In this document: piece after piece, positions 1 to 10,058 of the stretch | Position numbering within the stretch: the stretch's first letter is position 1 | Layout of the letters: every line of letters starts with the position of its first letter | The notes under the pieces: model-generated | Databases searched by the model: none | What the model was told of the DNA's origin: nothing | The model's input: only the letters and a program-made list of their open reading frames with translations | Made by a program: the position numbers and the translations under genes | From: Actinocorallia populi | Lineage (GTDB): Bacteria > Actinomycetota > Actinomycetes > Streptosporangiales > Streptosporangiaceae | Length of the DNA stretch: 64,000 nt | Reading direction: 5' to 3' | Assembly: GCF_002995495.1 (NCBI RefSeq) | Contig: NZ_PVZV01000001.1 | Location: forward strand, 310,001 to 374,000

Positions 1-123
1 GGGGCCCGCCTCGGGCGCGTCCGGCGGGTCGGCCGCCACGAGGCCGTGCCCCGCGGCGCGCAGCTCGCCGTACGGCGTGCGGGACGGGGGGAAACCGAGG
101 AGAACGAGAGTGCCGGGCGTCAT
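1..123 (-). CDS. Partial hypothetical protein (N-terminus only)
   Basis: An open frame begins with ATG at 123 and runs off the left edge, giving 41 residues that start MTPGTLVLLGFPPSRTPYGE. It is divergent from pyrE with about 70 bases between them. The fragment has a short hydrophobic stretch (LVLLGF) and then a Pro/Ala-rich segment. I do not recognise a family from this little sequence. A real gene is plausible because the frame is open to the edge and shows actinobacterial codon bias, but no strong ribosome site precedes the ATG. Confidence 0.45.
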   Translation of the reverse strand, partial: MTPGTLVLLGFPPSRTPYGELRAAGHGLVAADPPDAPEAGP

Positions 124-191
124 ACCGGCCATCGTGGCAGTTCGCGGGACGCGCGATGCCCGGACGCCGCCGGGCGCTCTAGGGTTTGGGG

Positions 192-725
192 GTGAGCGAT
201 CGCGATGAGCTGCTGGAAGAGATCAAGACCAAGGCCGTGGTGCACGGCGACTTCACCCTGTCGTCGGGGAGGAAGGCCTCCTTCTACGTGGACCTGAGGA
301 GGATCACCCTGGACGGGACGGCGGCGCCGCTCGTCGGCCGGGTGATGCTCGACCTGACCACCGACCTCGGGTACACCGCCGTGGGCGGGCTGACGCTGGG
401 CGCGGACCCGGTGGCGGCGGCGATGCTGCACGCCGCGGCGGCGCGGGGGCAGCGGCTGGACGCGTTCGTGGTGCGCAAGGCCGTCAAGCAGCACGGGATG
501 CAGCGGCGGATCGAAGGGCCGGACATCGCCGGCAAGCGGGTGCTGATCGTGGAGGACACCTCCACCACGGGCGGCTCCCCGCTGACGGCGGTGGAGGCGG
601 CCCGGGAGGCCGGTGCGACGGTGGTCGGCGTGGCGACCGTGGTGGAGCGCAGCGCGGCCGAGCCGATCACGCGGGCGGGCCTGGAGTACCGGTACGCCTA
701 CGACCTGGAGTCGCTGGGCCTGTGA
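192..725 (+). CDS. pyrE: Orotate phosphoribosyltransferase
   Basis: Cytosolic enzyme of de novo pyrimidine synthesis that joins orotate and PRPP to give OMP and pyrophosphate. The PRPP-binding signature VLIVEDTSTTGGS lies near residues 118-130, after a Lys-rich flexible loop (VRKAVKQHG). The N-terminal segment with HGDFTLSSGRKASFYVDLR is the orotate-site region typical of PyrE. The product is about 177 residues, the normal length. GTG at 192 is preferred because AGGG at 181-184 sits 7 bases upstream; an in-frame TTG at 186 would be too close to it. No other pyr gene is adjacent, so it appears to be a single-gene unit, convergent with the next gene. Confidence 0.95.
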   Translation: MSDRDELLEEIKTKAVVHGDFTLSSGRKASFYVDLRRITLDGTAAPLVGRVMLDLTTDLGYTAVGGLTLGADPVAAAMLHAAAARGQRLDAFVVRKAVKQHGMQRRIEGPDIAGKRVLIVEDTSTTGGSPLTAVEAAREAGATVVGVATVVERSAAEPITRAGLEYRYAYDLESLGL

Positions 726-804
726 ACCCGGGGCCGGGCGGCCGCGGCGGCGCGGATCGTCCGGCCCGACCCCCGGGGGCCGGCACCGTCCCGGACGGAC
801 GGAC

Positions 805-1257
805 TCATTCGACGAGTTCGGGCACTCCGCCGACGAACCGGATGCTGATGTTCCCCTTGGCGGGGAGCTGGAAGCGCTTGCCCTTGACGGTGATCCGGAC
901 CGCGGACGCGTCCGAGATCGTCAGGTCCAGGTCCTTCCAGCTGATGTTGCGGATGTCGCCCCGGTTGAACAGGCCGTTCCAGATGACCTCGCTGTTGCCC
1001 GGCTCGGCGGCGTAGACCTTGACGCTCTGCCCGACGACCTCCAGCTTGGCGTAGGGCTGCTGGCTCTCGCCCTTGGTCAGGACCTGCGCGGGCTGCTCCT
1101 GTGGAGACGCGGTGGCGCCCGGGGCGGCGCTCTCGGAGTTCATGGAGCGCACCAGCGCCGAACCGCCGACCGCGATCAGGCCGATGACCACGGCTACGGC
1201 CACGACGATGATCGCGATACGAGCGAGACCCTGAGGGTCATTCCGGTGACGTCCCAC
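805..1257 (-). CDS. Membrane-anchored protein with RodZ C-terminal-like (DUF4115-like) domain
   Basis: About 150 residues. A short basic N-terminus is followed by one transmembrane helix (ARIAIIVVAVAVVIGLIAVG) and a Ser/Ala/Pro/Gln-rich linker. The C-terminal beta-rich domain of about 80 residues ends RFVGGVPELVE and resembles the extracytoplasmic DUF4115 domain of RodZ-type cell-shape proteins, but there is no N-terminal HTH. GTG at 1257 is chosen because TACTCT (1265-1270) lies 7 bases upstream, the arrangement of leaderless actinobacterial genes. An alternative ATG at 1326 has an AGGAG site, but its N-terminus would be atypical and its ribosome site is buried in a hairpin (1312-1338). The domain match is from memory. 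Confidence 0.7.
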   Translation of the reverse strand: MGRHRNDPQGLARIAIIVVAVAVVIGLIAVGGSALVRSMNSESAAPGATASPQEQPAQVLTKGESQQPYAKLEVVGQSVKVYAAEPGNSEVIWNGLFNRGDIRNISWKDLDLTISDASAVRITVKGKRFQLPAKGNISIRFVGGVPELVE

Positions 1258-1311
1258 GCGCCAGAGAGTATCGACACAAAGGGAGTGGGGCGACCGGTAT
1301 GACCTATCCGT

Positions 1312-1338
1312 AGGAGATAAACACATCCGTTATCTCCT
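1312..1338. promoter_or_regulatory. Perfect 9-bp dyad upstream of the RodZ-tail-like gene
   Basis: AGGAGATAA (1312-1320) and TTATCTCCT (1330-1338) are exact inverted repeats separated by 9 bases. Read as RNA on the minus strand, the right arm is an AGGAG ribosome site and the loop contains ATG at 1326. It may therefore be a translation-masking hairpin if that ATG is used. If the leaderless GTG at 1257 is used, it is an upstream operator about 55 bases from the transcript start. Sequence alone does not decide between them. Confidence 0.5.
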
Positions 1339-1663
1339 GACCGAGACGCTTGGTTTCGGTCTTCCCTTTCCCCGTTCCGTGTCCGCCCGGAGCCCGCGGC
1401 GGTGGCGGCCGGTGCCGCCGGACCCGCCCCCGCGGTGCCGATTAATAGAACAAATAGGACGGCGAGCTAAAAAACCCCACAGTGGCACAAGGTGGCCTAA
1501 GTGGTGGAGATGTGCTGGTGGGAGGTACCGGCAGGCAGAACCCCTGTCCGGGTCCGGAGAGGGGGTACGAGATAGTAAGGGCTGAGGCAGACCATCGCCG
1601 CACCCTCCTGCGGCACCACCGCTCCGGCGGTGGCTGACCTGCCCCGTCATGAGAGGAACGCAC
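1339..1663. other. Intergenic region upstream of fba
   Basis: About 325 bases between divergent genes with no convincing reading frame. Around 1441-1490 it is notably A/T-rich for this genome (ATTAATAGAACAAATAGG), suggesting a promoter region. GC-rich short inverted repeats follow near 1588-1635 (for example CACCGC..GCGGTG). It probably carries the fba promoter and a long 5' leader, but I cannot place the transcription start. Confidence 0.35.
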
Positions 1664-2683
<1,020 letters not shown>

Positions 2684-2727
2684 CCCTCGGGGTGAACGCC
2701 GGGGGGCGGGTTGCTTAGCATTCGGGT

Positions 2728-3135
2728 ATGACCCAGAACCTGCTTGACGGCCCGCCCCCCACCCACCTGCCCGACGTGCCCGAGGCCGCGGGCATGCTCT
2801 CCGACGGCACGGACCCGTACGAGGTGGCGGCGAAGTTCCCCGCCTACCCGGCGGTCTGGGCCGAGCTGGCCGAGCGCTCCTTCGCCAAGGGCAGCGTCAT
2901 CGACTGCTACGCCTACGCCCGCACCGGCTACCACCGCGGCCTTGACGCGCTGCGCCGCAGCGGCTGGAAGGGCCACGGACCCATCCCGTGGTCGCACGAG
3001 CCGAACCGCGGCTTCCTGCGGGCGCTGGCCGCCCTGGGACGGGCCGCGGCGGCCATCGGCGAGGAGGAGGAGGCCCAGCGGTGCAGGGCGTTCCTGCGGG
3101 ACTCCAGCCCCGAGGCGGCGGACGAACTGGGCTGA
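2728..3135 (+). CDS. DUF3151 family protein
   Basis: 135 residues, conserved in actinobacteria and often found between fba and purA, as here. The function is not established. The sequence is soluble and rich in Ala/Trp/Tyr helices (for example SVIDCYAYARTGYHRGLDAL and WKGHGPIPWSHEPNRGF). No catalytic signature is obvious to me. TAGCAT at 2716-2721 lies 6 bases upstream of the ATG, and there is no Shine-Dalgarno sequence, so the mRNA is probably leaderless and the gene has its own promoter despite being only 44 bases after fba. Confidence 0.85.
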   Translation: MTQNLLDGPPPTHLPDVPEAAGMLSDGTDPYEVAAKFPAYPAVWAELAERSFAKGSVIDCYAYARTGYHRGLDALRRSGWKGHGPIPWSHEPNRGFLRALAALGRAAAAIGEEEEAQRCRAFLRDSSPEAADELG

Positions 3136-3166
3136 CCCCGCTGTTTCCTCGCAGCTCAGAGCCGGG

Positions 3167-4526
<1,360 letters not shown>

Positions 4527-4541
4527 GGCCTCGTCGCCGCA

Positions 4542-4580
4542 CACGACGCCCTCCGGCTCCCGCCGGGGGGCGTCGTGCTT
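4542..4580 (+). terminator. Intrinsic terminator after purA
   Basis: CACGACGCCC (4542-4551) and GGGCGTCGTG (4568-4577) form a perfect 10-bp stem with a 16-base loop, followed by CTT. It lies between the convergent purA and MerR genes and may act in both directions. Confidence 0.75.
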
Positions 4581-4595
4581 CTCGTCGGTCTCCCC

Positions 4596-4955
4596 TCAGG
4601 CGGAGGCGAGGGCGCGGGTGGAGGACTCCAGGATGTCGCCCAGGGCCGTGCGGGCCCGGGTGAGGTCGCCGATCCGGGAGTCCAGGTCGGCCAGCTGGGT
4701 TCTGAGGTGGTCCAGGACGCAGGCCTGGAGCTCGGTGCCGTCGCCGGCGAAGCAGGGCATGAGCTCGCGGATGACCTTGGTGGGGAGTCCGGCGGCGAGC
4801 AGGGCGCGGATGCGGGCGACGGCGGCGGGCGCTTCGGCGCCGTAGTGGCGGTGGCCTCCCTCGCTGCGGTGGGAGGTGAGGAGGCCCTGCGCCTCGTAGT
4901 AGCGCAGGAGGCGCACGGCGACGCCCGTCTCGCGGGACAGTTCACCGATCTTCAT
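4596..4955 (-). CDS. MerR-family transcriptional regulator
   Basis: About 119 residues. The N-terminal winged helix-turn-helix reads MKIGELSRETGVAVRLLRYYEAQGLL and continues HRHYG. A dimerisation coiled coil near residues 75-110 (LRTQLADLDSRIGDLTRARTAL) follows. A single Cys (MPCFAGDGTEL) is present but there is no metal-binding Cys array, so the effector is unknown. ATG at 4955 gives the canonical MKIGEL start; a GTG at 4964 is the alternative. It is divergent from a monooxygenase-like gene, and a near-perfect dyad sits between them in a MerR-type long-spacer promoter. It probably controls that gene and itself. Confidence 0.88.
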   Translation of the reverse strand: MKIGELSRETGVAVRLLRYYEAQGLLTSHRSEGGHRHYGAEAPAAVARIRALLAAGLPTKVIRELMPCFAGDGTELQACVLDHLRTQLADLDSRIGDLTRARTALGDILESSTRALASA

Positions 4956-4980
4956 GTGGCCCACCTCACGGGGAAGCGAC

Positions 4981-5012
4981 TTGAATCTGACACTTATGTC
5001 ACATTCTAACGT
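4981..5012 (+). promoter_or_regulatory. MerR-type promoter with operator dyad in a long spacer
   Basis: TTGAAT (4981-4986, -35) and TAACGT (5007-5012, -10) are separated by 20 bases. The dyad GAATCTGACA (4983-4992) / TGTCACATTC (4997-5006) has arms that differ at one position and fills the spacer, the hallmark of promoters that MerR activators untwist. The predicted transcript starts at or next to the ATG at 5020. Confidence 0.75.
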
Positions 5013-5019
5013 TGCTCAC

Positions 5020-5358
5020 ATGACGACGACATCGACGACCTCGACTTCGCAGACGCCCGTCTCCCTCTACGGATTCCTCACGCCCAGGCCCGGACACGCC
5101 GACGAGCTCAGGAGGCTCCTGATGGACCTCGTCGAGCCGTCCCGGGGACACGAGGGCAGCCTCCAGTACCACCTCCACGAGCAGGAGGACGGCCGGTTCT
5201 TCCTCTACGAGGTCTGGCGCTCGCGGGAGGATCTCGACCGGCACAACGCGACACGGCTGCTGCGCACCACCCTGAGCGAGCTGCCCGAACACCTGGAAGG
5301 AGCACCCGAGTCCTACTTCGGTGCGATGCGGAGCCCCTACCCGTCCGGCGCGGCCTGA
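5020..5358 (+). CDS. Antibiotic biosynthesis monooxygenase (ABM)-fold protein / putative quinol monooxygenase
   Basis: 112 residues with a small ferredoxin-like ABM fold. The segments VSLYGFLTPRPGHADELRRL, HEGSLQYHLHEQEDGRFFLYEVW and DLDRHNATRLLRTTL are typical, with the conserved His and the FxxYExW strand. Members of this fold act as quinol monooxygenases, haem-degrading enzymes or stress proteins, so the substrate cannot be named. ATG at 5020 is preferred over longer frames because a MerR promoter ends 7 bases before it, implying a leaderless mRNA. The Thr/Ser-rich first 15 residues look disordered. Confidence 0.78.
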   Translation: MTTTSTTSTSQTPVSLYGFLTPRPGHADELRRLLMDLVEPSRGHEGSLQYHLHEQEDGRFFLYEVWRSREDLDRHNATRLLRTTLSELPEHLEGAPESYFGAMRSPYPSGAA

Positions 5359-5383
5359 CCGGCGGAACGGGGGCCTGGGCCGT

Positions 5384-7210
5384 TCACGGGGGATGCGAGT
5401 GGATGTTCCACACCCGGATCAGCCCGTCGCGGCCGCCCGACAGGACGACGGGACGGCCGTCGGCCTCGCCGAACGCCACCGAGGTGATCGCGCCCGTGTG
5501 GCCGGTGAGGGACAGGCCGCCGGAGCGCGGGGCGTGCAGGTCCCACACCCGGACCGTCCCGTCGCGGCCGCCCGCCGCGGCGACGGGACGGCCGTTCACC
5601 TCGCCGAACGCCACGGAGGCGGCGGTGCCCGAGGGGCCGGTGAACGGTTCGCCGACGGGGCGCAGGTCGGTCAGGTCCCAGGCCCGCACCGTGCCGTCCG
5701 CGCCGGCGGACAGGGCGGCGGGGCGGCCGTTCATCCGGCCGAAGGCCACCGAGCGGACCTCTCCCGTGTGTCCGGCGAGCGGTTCGCCGACGAACCGCAT
5801 CGCGGCCGGGTTCCACAGGCGCACCGTGCCGTCGCCGCCGCCGAACAGCACCAGGGGCCGGTCGGCCGATCCGCCGAACGCCACGGAGACGGCGTCGCTG
5901 ATCGGACCGGCCAGCGGCACCCGGCGCAGGTCGATCGGATCCCACAGCTGCGCCGCCTCCCCGTCTCCGGCGGACAGGGCGACGGGGCTCCGCCAGACCT
6001 CGCCGAAGGCCACCGACCTGATCCGGGTGCCGTGGCCGACGGAGGCCCTGCCGAGGATCTGCATGGTGCGCAGGTCCCACGTCCGCAGCAGGCTCCCGCC
6101 CGCGGCGAGCGCGACCGGGCGGCCCCTCACCTCGCCGATCGCCACCGTGCCGACCGCGCACGGCAGGGACGGACCGAGCCGGTGGCTCTCGAGCCGGCCC
6201 AGGGAGCGCATGCCGTCCAGGTCCCAGACGCGCAGCTCGCCGCCGGCCCCGCCCGACAGTGCGACGGGGCGGCCGCCGACCTTCCCGAACGCCACGGCGG
6301 TGACCTCGTCCCCGTGGTCGAGGGAACCTCCGTGGAGCAGCTCTGGCGCCGGGTCGTGGCCGGAGGGCGCAGCGGCCTCGGACGGGACCGGCGCCCGCGG
6401 CGGCGGCGGAGACAGCAGGGAGATGAGCGCGTCCGCGGCGGTGGGGCGCAGCTCGGGGGCCTTGGCCAGGGTGGAGGTGACGACGTCCCGCAGCGGGACG
6501 GGGAGCGCGGACACGTCCGGATGGTGGTGGAGGACCCGGTGCAGGACCGCGGGGACGGTCGCCGCCTGGAACGGGGAGACGCCGGTGGCCGCGTAGCAGA
6601 GGGTGGCGGCCCAGGCGAACAGGTCGGTGGGCGGGCCGATGGTGCCGAGGTCGGGGTCGACCTGCTCGGGCGCCATGTAGGCGGGGGTGCCGATGAGGCG
6701 GCTCGCGTCGGCGGTGATGGTCTCCAGCGCGCGGGCGATGCCGAAGTCGACGACGCGGGGGCCGTCCGGCCCGAGGACGATGTTCTCGGGCTTGAAGTCG
6801 CAGTGCACGATCCCGGCCGCGTGGATCGCCACCAGCGCGGTGAGCGTCCCCGACGCCAGCCGCGTCAGCTCCCCGCCCTCGACCGGTTTGCCGTCGGCGA
6901 CCCGCGCGGCGAGCGAGGGCCCGGAGATGTACTCGCTGACCACGTACGGGATGCCGTGGTGCTCGCCCGCCTCCAGCACCCGTGCCGTGTAGTCCGACAC
7001 CCGCCGGGCCACCTCGATCTCCCGCAGGAAGCGGTCGCGGGACGCGCCGCGGGCCACGTAGCGCGGATGCAGCAGTTTGAGCGCGACCGCCTCGCCGTCC
7101 GCCTCGGCGAGGTAGACGATGCCCTGCCCGCCCTCCCCCAGCACCTCGGCCAGGGAGTACCGGCCCACCCGCCGGGGATCCCAAGCGTCCAACGGCCGAG
7201 CCCCCGGCAT
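5384..7210 (-). CDS. Serine/threonine protein kinase fused to a WD40 beta-propeller
   Basis: 608 residues with no transmembrane helix, so predicted cytosolic. The kinase domain is at about 15-270: glycine loop GEGGQG at 25-30, ATP-anchoring Lys45 (VALK), catalytic loop HCDFKPENI near 136, DFG near 155 and GTPAYMAPEQ. The Arg before the catalytic Asp is replaced by Cys, making it a non-RD kinase that may not need activation-loop phosphorylation. After a Pro-rich linker at about 275-300, roughly seven WD40 blades follow, each with SVAFGE..GRPVALSGG..G.VRVWD. The propeller probably recruits substrates or partners. The start has GGAGG upstream. It is convergent with the ABM gene. Confidence 0.9.
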   Translation of the reverse strand: MPGARPLDAWDPRRVGRYSLAEVLGEGGQGIVYLAEADGEAVALKLLHPRYVARGASRDRFLREIEVARRVSDYTARVLEAGEHHGIPYVVSEYISGPSLAARVADGKPVEGGELTRLASGTLTALVAIHAAGIVHCDFKPENIVLGPDGPRVVDFGIARALETITADASRLIGTPAYMAPEQVDPDLGTIGPPTDLFAWAATLCYAATGVSPFQAATVPAVLHRVLHHHPDVSALPVPLRDVVTSTLAKAPELRPTAADALISLLSPPPPRAPVPSEAAAPSGHDPAPELLHGGSLDHGDEVTAVAFGKVGGRPVALSGGAGGELRVWDLDGMRSLGRLESHRLGPSLPCAVGTVAIGEVRGRPVALAAGGSLLRTWDLRTMQILGRASVGHGTRIRSVAFGEVWRSPVALSAGDGEAAQLWDPIDLRRVPLAGPISDAVSVAFGGSADRPLVLFGGGDGTVRLWNPAAMRFVGEPLAGHTGEVRSVAFGRMNGRPAALSAGADGTVRAWDLTDLRPVGEPFTGPSGTAASVAFGEVNGRPVAAAGGRDGTVRVWDLHAPRSGGLSLTGHTGAITSVAFGEADGRPVVLSGGRDGLIRVWNIHSHPP

Positions 7211-7401
7211 GCCACCTCCATCCCCGGCCTAAGGACCTATCACCCGGGGCGGTCATACGTCTCCGATTTCGAAGATCCCTGAGGAATCATCCTGTACCGG
7301 ACTGCGGAAACACCAGGTTTCCGAAGGGACGAGACCACCTGCGGCCGACGCGGAGAACACATACTCGGACGGAAGTCAGCATGGGGTAAGTGCCACGGCA
7401 G

Positions 7402-7917
7402 TCAGAGCGGAAGGGCGGGGGCGGCGGCGAATCCGAGCGCGACGCAGACGGGCGCCCAGAGGGCTCCGGCCACGGTGGACCAGACGAGGTAGCCGCGCAA
7501 AGGCGTGCCGCTCATGCCGCACAGGGCCGGGACGAGGGTGCGCAGGACGGCGGTGAAGCGGGCGATCAGCACGGCCTTGCCGCTGTGGCCCGCGATCAGG
7601 CGCAGGGCGCGGTCGGTCTGGCCGGGCCTGCGCCAGCGGGCGGGGACGCGGTGCAGCAGCCCCTCCTGCCAGCGGCGGCCCGCCAGGTATCCGGCGAAGT
7701 TGCCCGCCACCGCGCCGATCAGCGCGGCCGCGAGGATCGCCGCGAGCGGCACCCGCTGGTGGTAGGCGAGGATCCCGCCGACGACCACGGCCGTCTGCCC
7801 GGGGACCACCACTCCGATCAGGGGCAGCGCCGCCTCCAGCGCCGGGATGAGCAGCACCATGGCCAGCGCCCCCCACACCCCGATCGACGCCGCGTTCGCA
7901 GCCAGCCACCCCGTCAT
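7402..7917 (-). CDS. DedA / SNARE-associated family membrane protein
   Basis: 171 residues with about four hydrophobic segments. It has the DedA pattern: an N-terminal GALAMVLLIPALEAALPLIG re-entrant segment, VVVPGQTAV, and a central GNFAGYLAGRRWQ..GL. A conserved basic segment RFTAVLRTLVPALCGMSG precedes the last helix. DedA proteins support membrane homeostasis, and some members flip phospholipid or undecaprenyl phosphate; which applies here is unknown. ATG at 7917 has GGAGG upstream; the longer frame beginning at 8523 has no support for its extra N-terminus. Confidence 0.85.
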   Translation of the reverse strand: MTGWLAANAASIGVWGALAMVLLIPALEAALPLIGVVVPGQTAVVVGGILAYHQRVPLAAILAAALIGAVAGNFAGYLAGRRWQEGLLHRVPARWRRPGQTDRALRLIAGHSGKAVLIARFTAVLRTLVPALCGMSGTPLRGYLVWSTVAGALWAPVCVALGFAAAPALPL

Positions 7918-8100
7918 TTCTGCCCCTCCGCATCGTTTCTTCCGATACGTCAAGACAATCGGATCTTGCTCCGGGAAACCCTCCCCCTGATCTCTCTTTC
8001 CGGGGTGGCACCAGTGCCACCCCCGCCCTCCGTCTGCCTTCTCCTCCGCCGCCGGCCGCGGACCCGGCCGCCTTGTCTCCAGGGGTTCCCGGCCCGCATA

Positions 8101-8143
8101 CGGCGAACGTCCGGGGCGGGTGGGCCGCCCCGGACGTTCGCCG
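8101..8143 (-). terminator. Long perfect stem-loop terminator
   Basis: A 19-bp perfect inverted repeat (8101-8119 and 8125-8143, core GGCGAACGTCCGGGGCGG) with a 5-base loop lies 28 bases after the stop of the upstream membrane protein gene. It has no U-tract, as is usual for actinobacterial terminators. Confidence 0.75.
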
Positions 8144-8171
8144 CGAGACGCCCTCGCCGTTCGAGCGGAGC

Positions 8172-8594
8172 TCAGCGGGTCGAGCGGCGCAGGCCCGTGA
8201 ACTGGAGTTCGGCGTAGGCGGCGACGATGAGGGCCATCAGCAGCATGAAGGCGACGCCCAGACCGGTGAGGGGGACCAGGTCGGTGAGCGCCAGGACCAC
8301 GAGCCCGGCGGCCGAGAGGGCGTTGCCGCCGATGACGAACGCGACGTGGCGCGGGACGGTGTCCGGGTGGTCGACGACGAGGGCGACGGCCAGCGCCCAG
8401 CCCAGCAGGGCGATGCCGAGGGGGACGCCCCAGGCGACGGGCAGGCCGAGCAGGTCCTCGAGCGGCCGTGCCGCGGCGAGCAGGAGGACCCCGGAGGCCG
8501 CGGTGCTCACGCTGTCGATCCACAGGACGCGGCGCAGCAGGGGCGAGGCTTCGGCGGTCGCGGGACGGTGAAGCGCTCCGGTCTGCATGCTCAT
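8172..8594 (-). CDS. Small four-helix integral membrane protein
   Basis: 140 residues. After about 25 polar residues there are four hydrophobic helices: SVSTAASGVLLLAAARPL, GVPLGIALLGWALAVALVV, HVAFVIGGNALSAAGLVVLA and GVAFMLLMALIVAAYAEL. The architecture resembles SPW/DUF-type small membrane proteins in actinobacteria, but I do not assign a family. The start is set by GAGGAGG six bases upstream of ATG AGC ATG. A strong stem-loop follows the stop, and it appears to be transcribed alone. Confidence 0.7.
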   Translation of the reverse strand: MSMQTGALHRPATAEASPLLRRVLWIDSVSTAASGVLLLAAARPLEDLLGLPVAWGVPLGIALLGWALAVALVVDHPDTVPRHVAFVIGGNALSAAGLVVLALTDLVPLTGLGVAFMLLMALIVAAYAELQFTGLRRSTR

Positions 8595-8686
8595 ACGAGC
8601 CTCCTCGGTCGGAAGCGGGCCTGACCTGGCCCGATGCGAGAAGCGTGCCACCGCACCGTTCACGGCCTCAATAACCCGTCAGGTCA

Positions 8687-9406
8687 TCATCCGGACCAGC
8701 CTTGGCCCATCAAGTGGGGGAACCACAACCGCGCGGCGGCGTCCCGGGCGACGAGGAATCCGGCGATGGCGATGATCCAGCCGGTGGCGCCGCCGGCCTT
8801 CTCGGTGATCCATGTGTTCATGCGCTGCAAGAGCGGTTCGATCCGGGACCGGGCGGTGACGCGCGCGGTGAGGAGCACCGTGGCGGGAAGCACCATGAGG
8901 AGGCAGTAGCCGGCGAGGAGCGCCGCCACCCAAGGGGTGCCGAGCTCCGAGGTGGTGATCATCCCGATGGCGCCGAGGTAGGGCAGCATCGTGGCGACCT
9001 CGACCAGGCCCGCGAGGAGGGCCAGTCCCATCAGCCACGCCGTCGACGTGGACTCCGCCGTGGCGCGGTCGCGCCACCGGGAGACGCCGCCGGTCCCTTT
9101 GGCGCGCTCGGGGTCGAAACGGAAGCTCCACGCGAACAGGGCGATGCCGATGGCGAGCTGGACCCAGAGCGCGGCGCGGCCGTCCAGTGCCGCGCCCGCG
9201 GCGTCGGCGGCCGAGCCGGCGCCGAGCACGACGAGCAGGCCGACGCAGAAGTAGAAGACCGTGATGGCGGCGAGGTAGGCCAGCACCCGTCCGGCCCTGA
9301 CGCGGCCGGGCGCCAGCAGCAGCCAGACCGGGATGAACAGCGTTCCGATGCTGGTGCCGTCCACCAGGGCGAGACCGGCCAGGGACAGGACCAGTCCAGT
9401 GCTCAA
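8687..9406 (-). CDS. GAP-family (Sap / sulfolipid-1-addressing-like) membrane protein
   Basis: 239 residues with six predicted helices: N-terminal LVLSLAGLALVDGTSIGTL, IPVWLLLAPGRVRAGRVLAYL, then WVQLAIGIALFAWSF and further helices after a cytoplasmic RFDPERAKGTGGVSRWRD loop. The G-x-A-L-x-D-G-T-S motif and overall pattern match the GAP/Sap group, which includes the mycobacterial Sap protein for surface glycolipid export. It may export a small molecule or lipid. TTG at 9406 is the likely start, with GGGAG upstream. It lies 15 bases after the tetR-like gene on the same strand, so the two form an operon and this is the probable regulated target. Confidence 0.75.
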   Translation of the reverse strand: MSTGLVLSLAGLALVDGTSIGTLFIPVWLLLAPGRVRAGRVLAYLAAITVFYFCVGLLVVLGAGSAADAAGAALDGRAALWVQLAIGIALFAWSFRFDPERAKGTGGVSRWRDRATAESTSTAWLMGLALLAGLVEVATMLPYLGAIGMITTSELGTPWVAALLAGYCLLMVLPATVLLTARVTARSRIEPLLQRMNTWITEKAGGATGWIIAIAGFLVARDAAARLWFPHLMGQGWSG

Positions 9407-9421
9407 CGTTGCTCCCGTTCG

Positions 9422-10030
9422 TCAGGGGGTGGTGAAGATGCGGCCGATGTGGCGGCGGAGCATCCGGCGGGCGGCCTCCTTGGTCACCAGGTCGGGTTCG
9501 AGGGCGCGTTGGAGCGCGATGCCGTCGGCGAAGGCCGCGAGCGCGACGGCCTCGTCGCGGGGGTCGAGGGCCGCGTCGACCTGGCCGAGGGAGCGGGCGA
9601 CCTCGAACGCGTGCTGACACCGGACGCGGATCATCTCGGCGCCCGCGACGTGCCGTTCGCGCAGCACCGGGTGGAACGCCGCCCGTGCGAGGAACGCGAG
9701 CCAGATCCGCCCCTCGCCGTCCTGCTCGTCCTCGTCCGCGCTGGCCAGCACGCTCATGCTGCGGAGGAGCCGTTCGTCGATGCCCTCGTGGGCGGTGTCG
9801 GCGAGCGCGGCGTCGACGCGTTCGTTCACCAGGTCGGCGAGGTGGTCGAAGGCGAACAGCAGGAGCTCGTCCTTGCTGCGGAAGTAGGTCTGCACCAGGC
9901 CGGTGGTGGCCCCCAGCTCACGCGCGATCCGGGGGATGCTCGCCGCGTCCAGCCCCTCGGCGTCCACGACCCGCAGGAGCGCTTCGGCCACCTCGCGGCG
10001 GCGCTGCAGGGGGTCGACCCGTCGCGGCAT
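9422..10030 (-). CDS. TetR-family transcriptional regulator
   Basis: 202 residues. The N-terminal HTH is at about 10-56 (REVAEALLRVVDAEGLDAAS..IARELGATTGLVQTYFRSKDELL). The C-terminal ligand domain has FLARAAFHPVLRERH and resembles the AcrR/BetI group. It heads a two-gene operon with the GAP-family membrane protein. A 26-bp A/T-rich dyad abuts its start codon and overlaps its own -10, so autorepression is very likely. The transcript appears leaderless (TAATTT ends 6 bases before the ATG). Confidence 0.9.
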   Translation of the reverse strand: MPRRVDPLQRRREVAEALLRVVDAEGLDAASIPRIARELGATTGLVQTYFRSKDELLLFAFDHLADLVNERVDAALADTAHEGIDERLLRSMSVLASADEDEQDGEGRIWLAFLARAAFHPVLRERHVAGAEMIRVRCQHAFEVARSLGQVDAALDPRDEAVALAAFADGIALQRALEPDLVTKEAARRMLRRHIGRIFTTP

Positions 10031-10032
10031 AT

Positions 10033-10058
10033 TTTTAAATTAAGGTCTTAATCTAAAA
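10033..10058 (-). promoter_or_regulatory. A/T-rich TetR operator overlapping a leaderless promoter
   Basis: TTTTAAATTAAG (10033-10044) and CTTAATCTAAAA (10047-10058) are 12-base arms with a single mismatch and a 2-base centre. In a very GC-rich genome this is conspicuous. On the minus strand it contains the -10 TAATTT (10042-10037), so a bound dimer would block RNA polymerase. Confidence 0.8.

Noticed and set aside
5321-7282. A 653-aa + strand frame opposite the kinase-WD40 gene
   Set aside because: It is the antisense shadow of a long GC3-rich gene. The minus strand has complete kinase and WD40 motifs; the + frame shows only Arg/Ala/Gly-rich low complexity.
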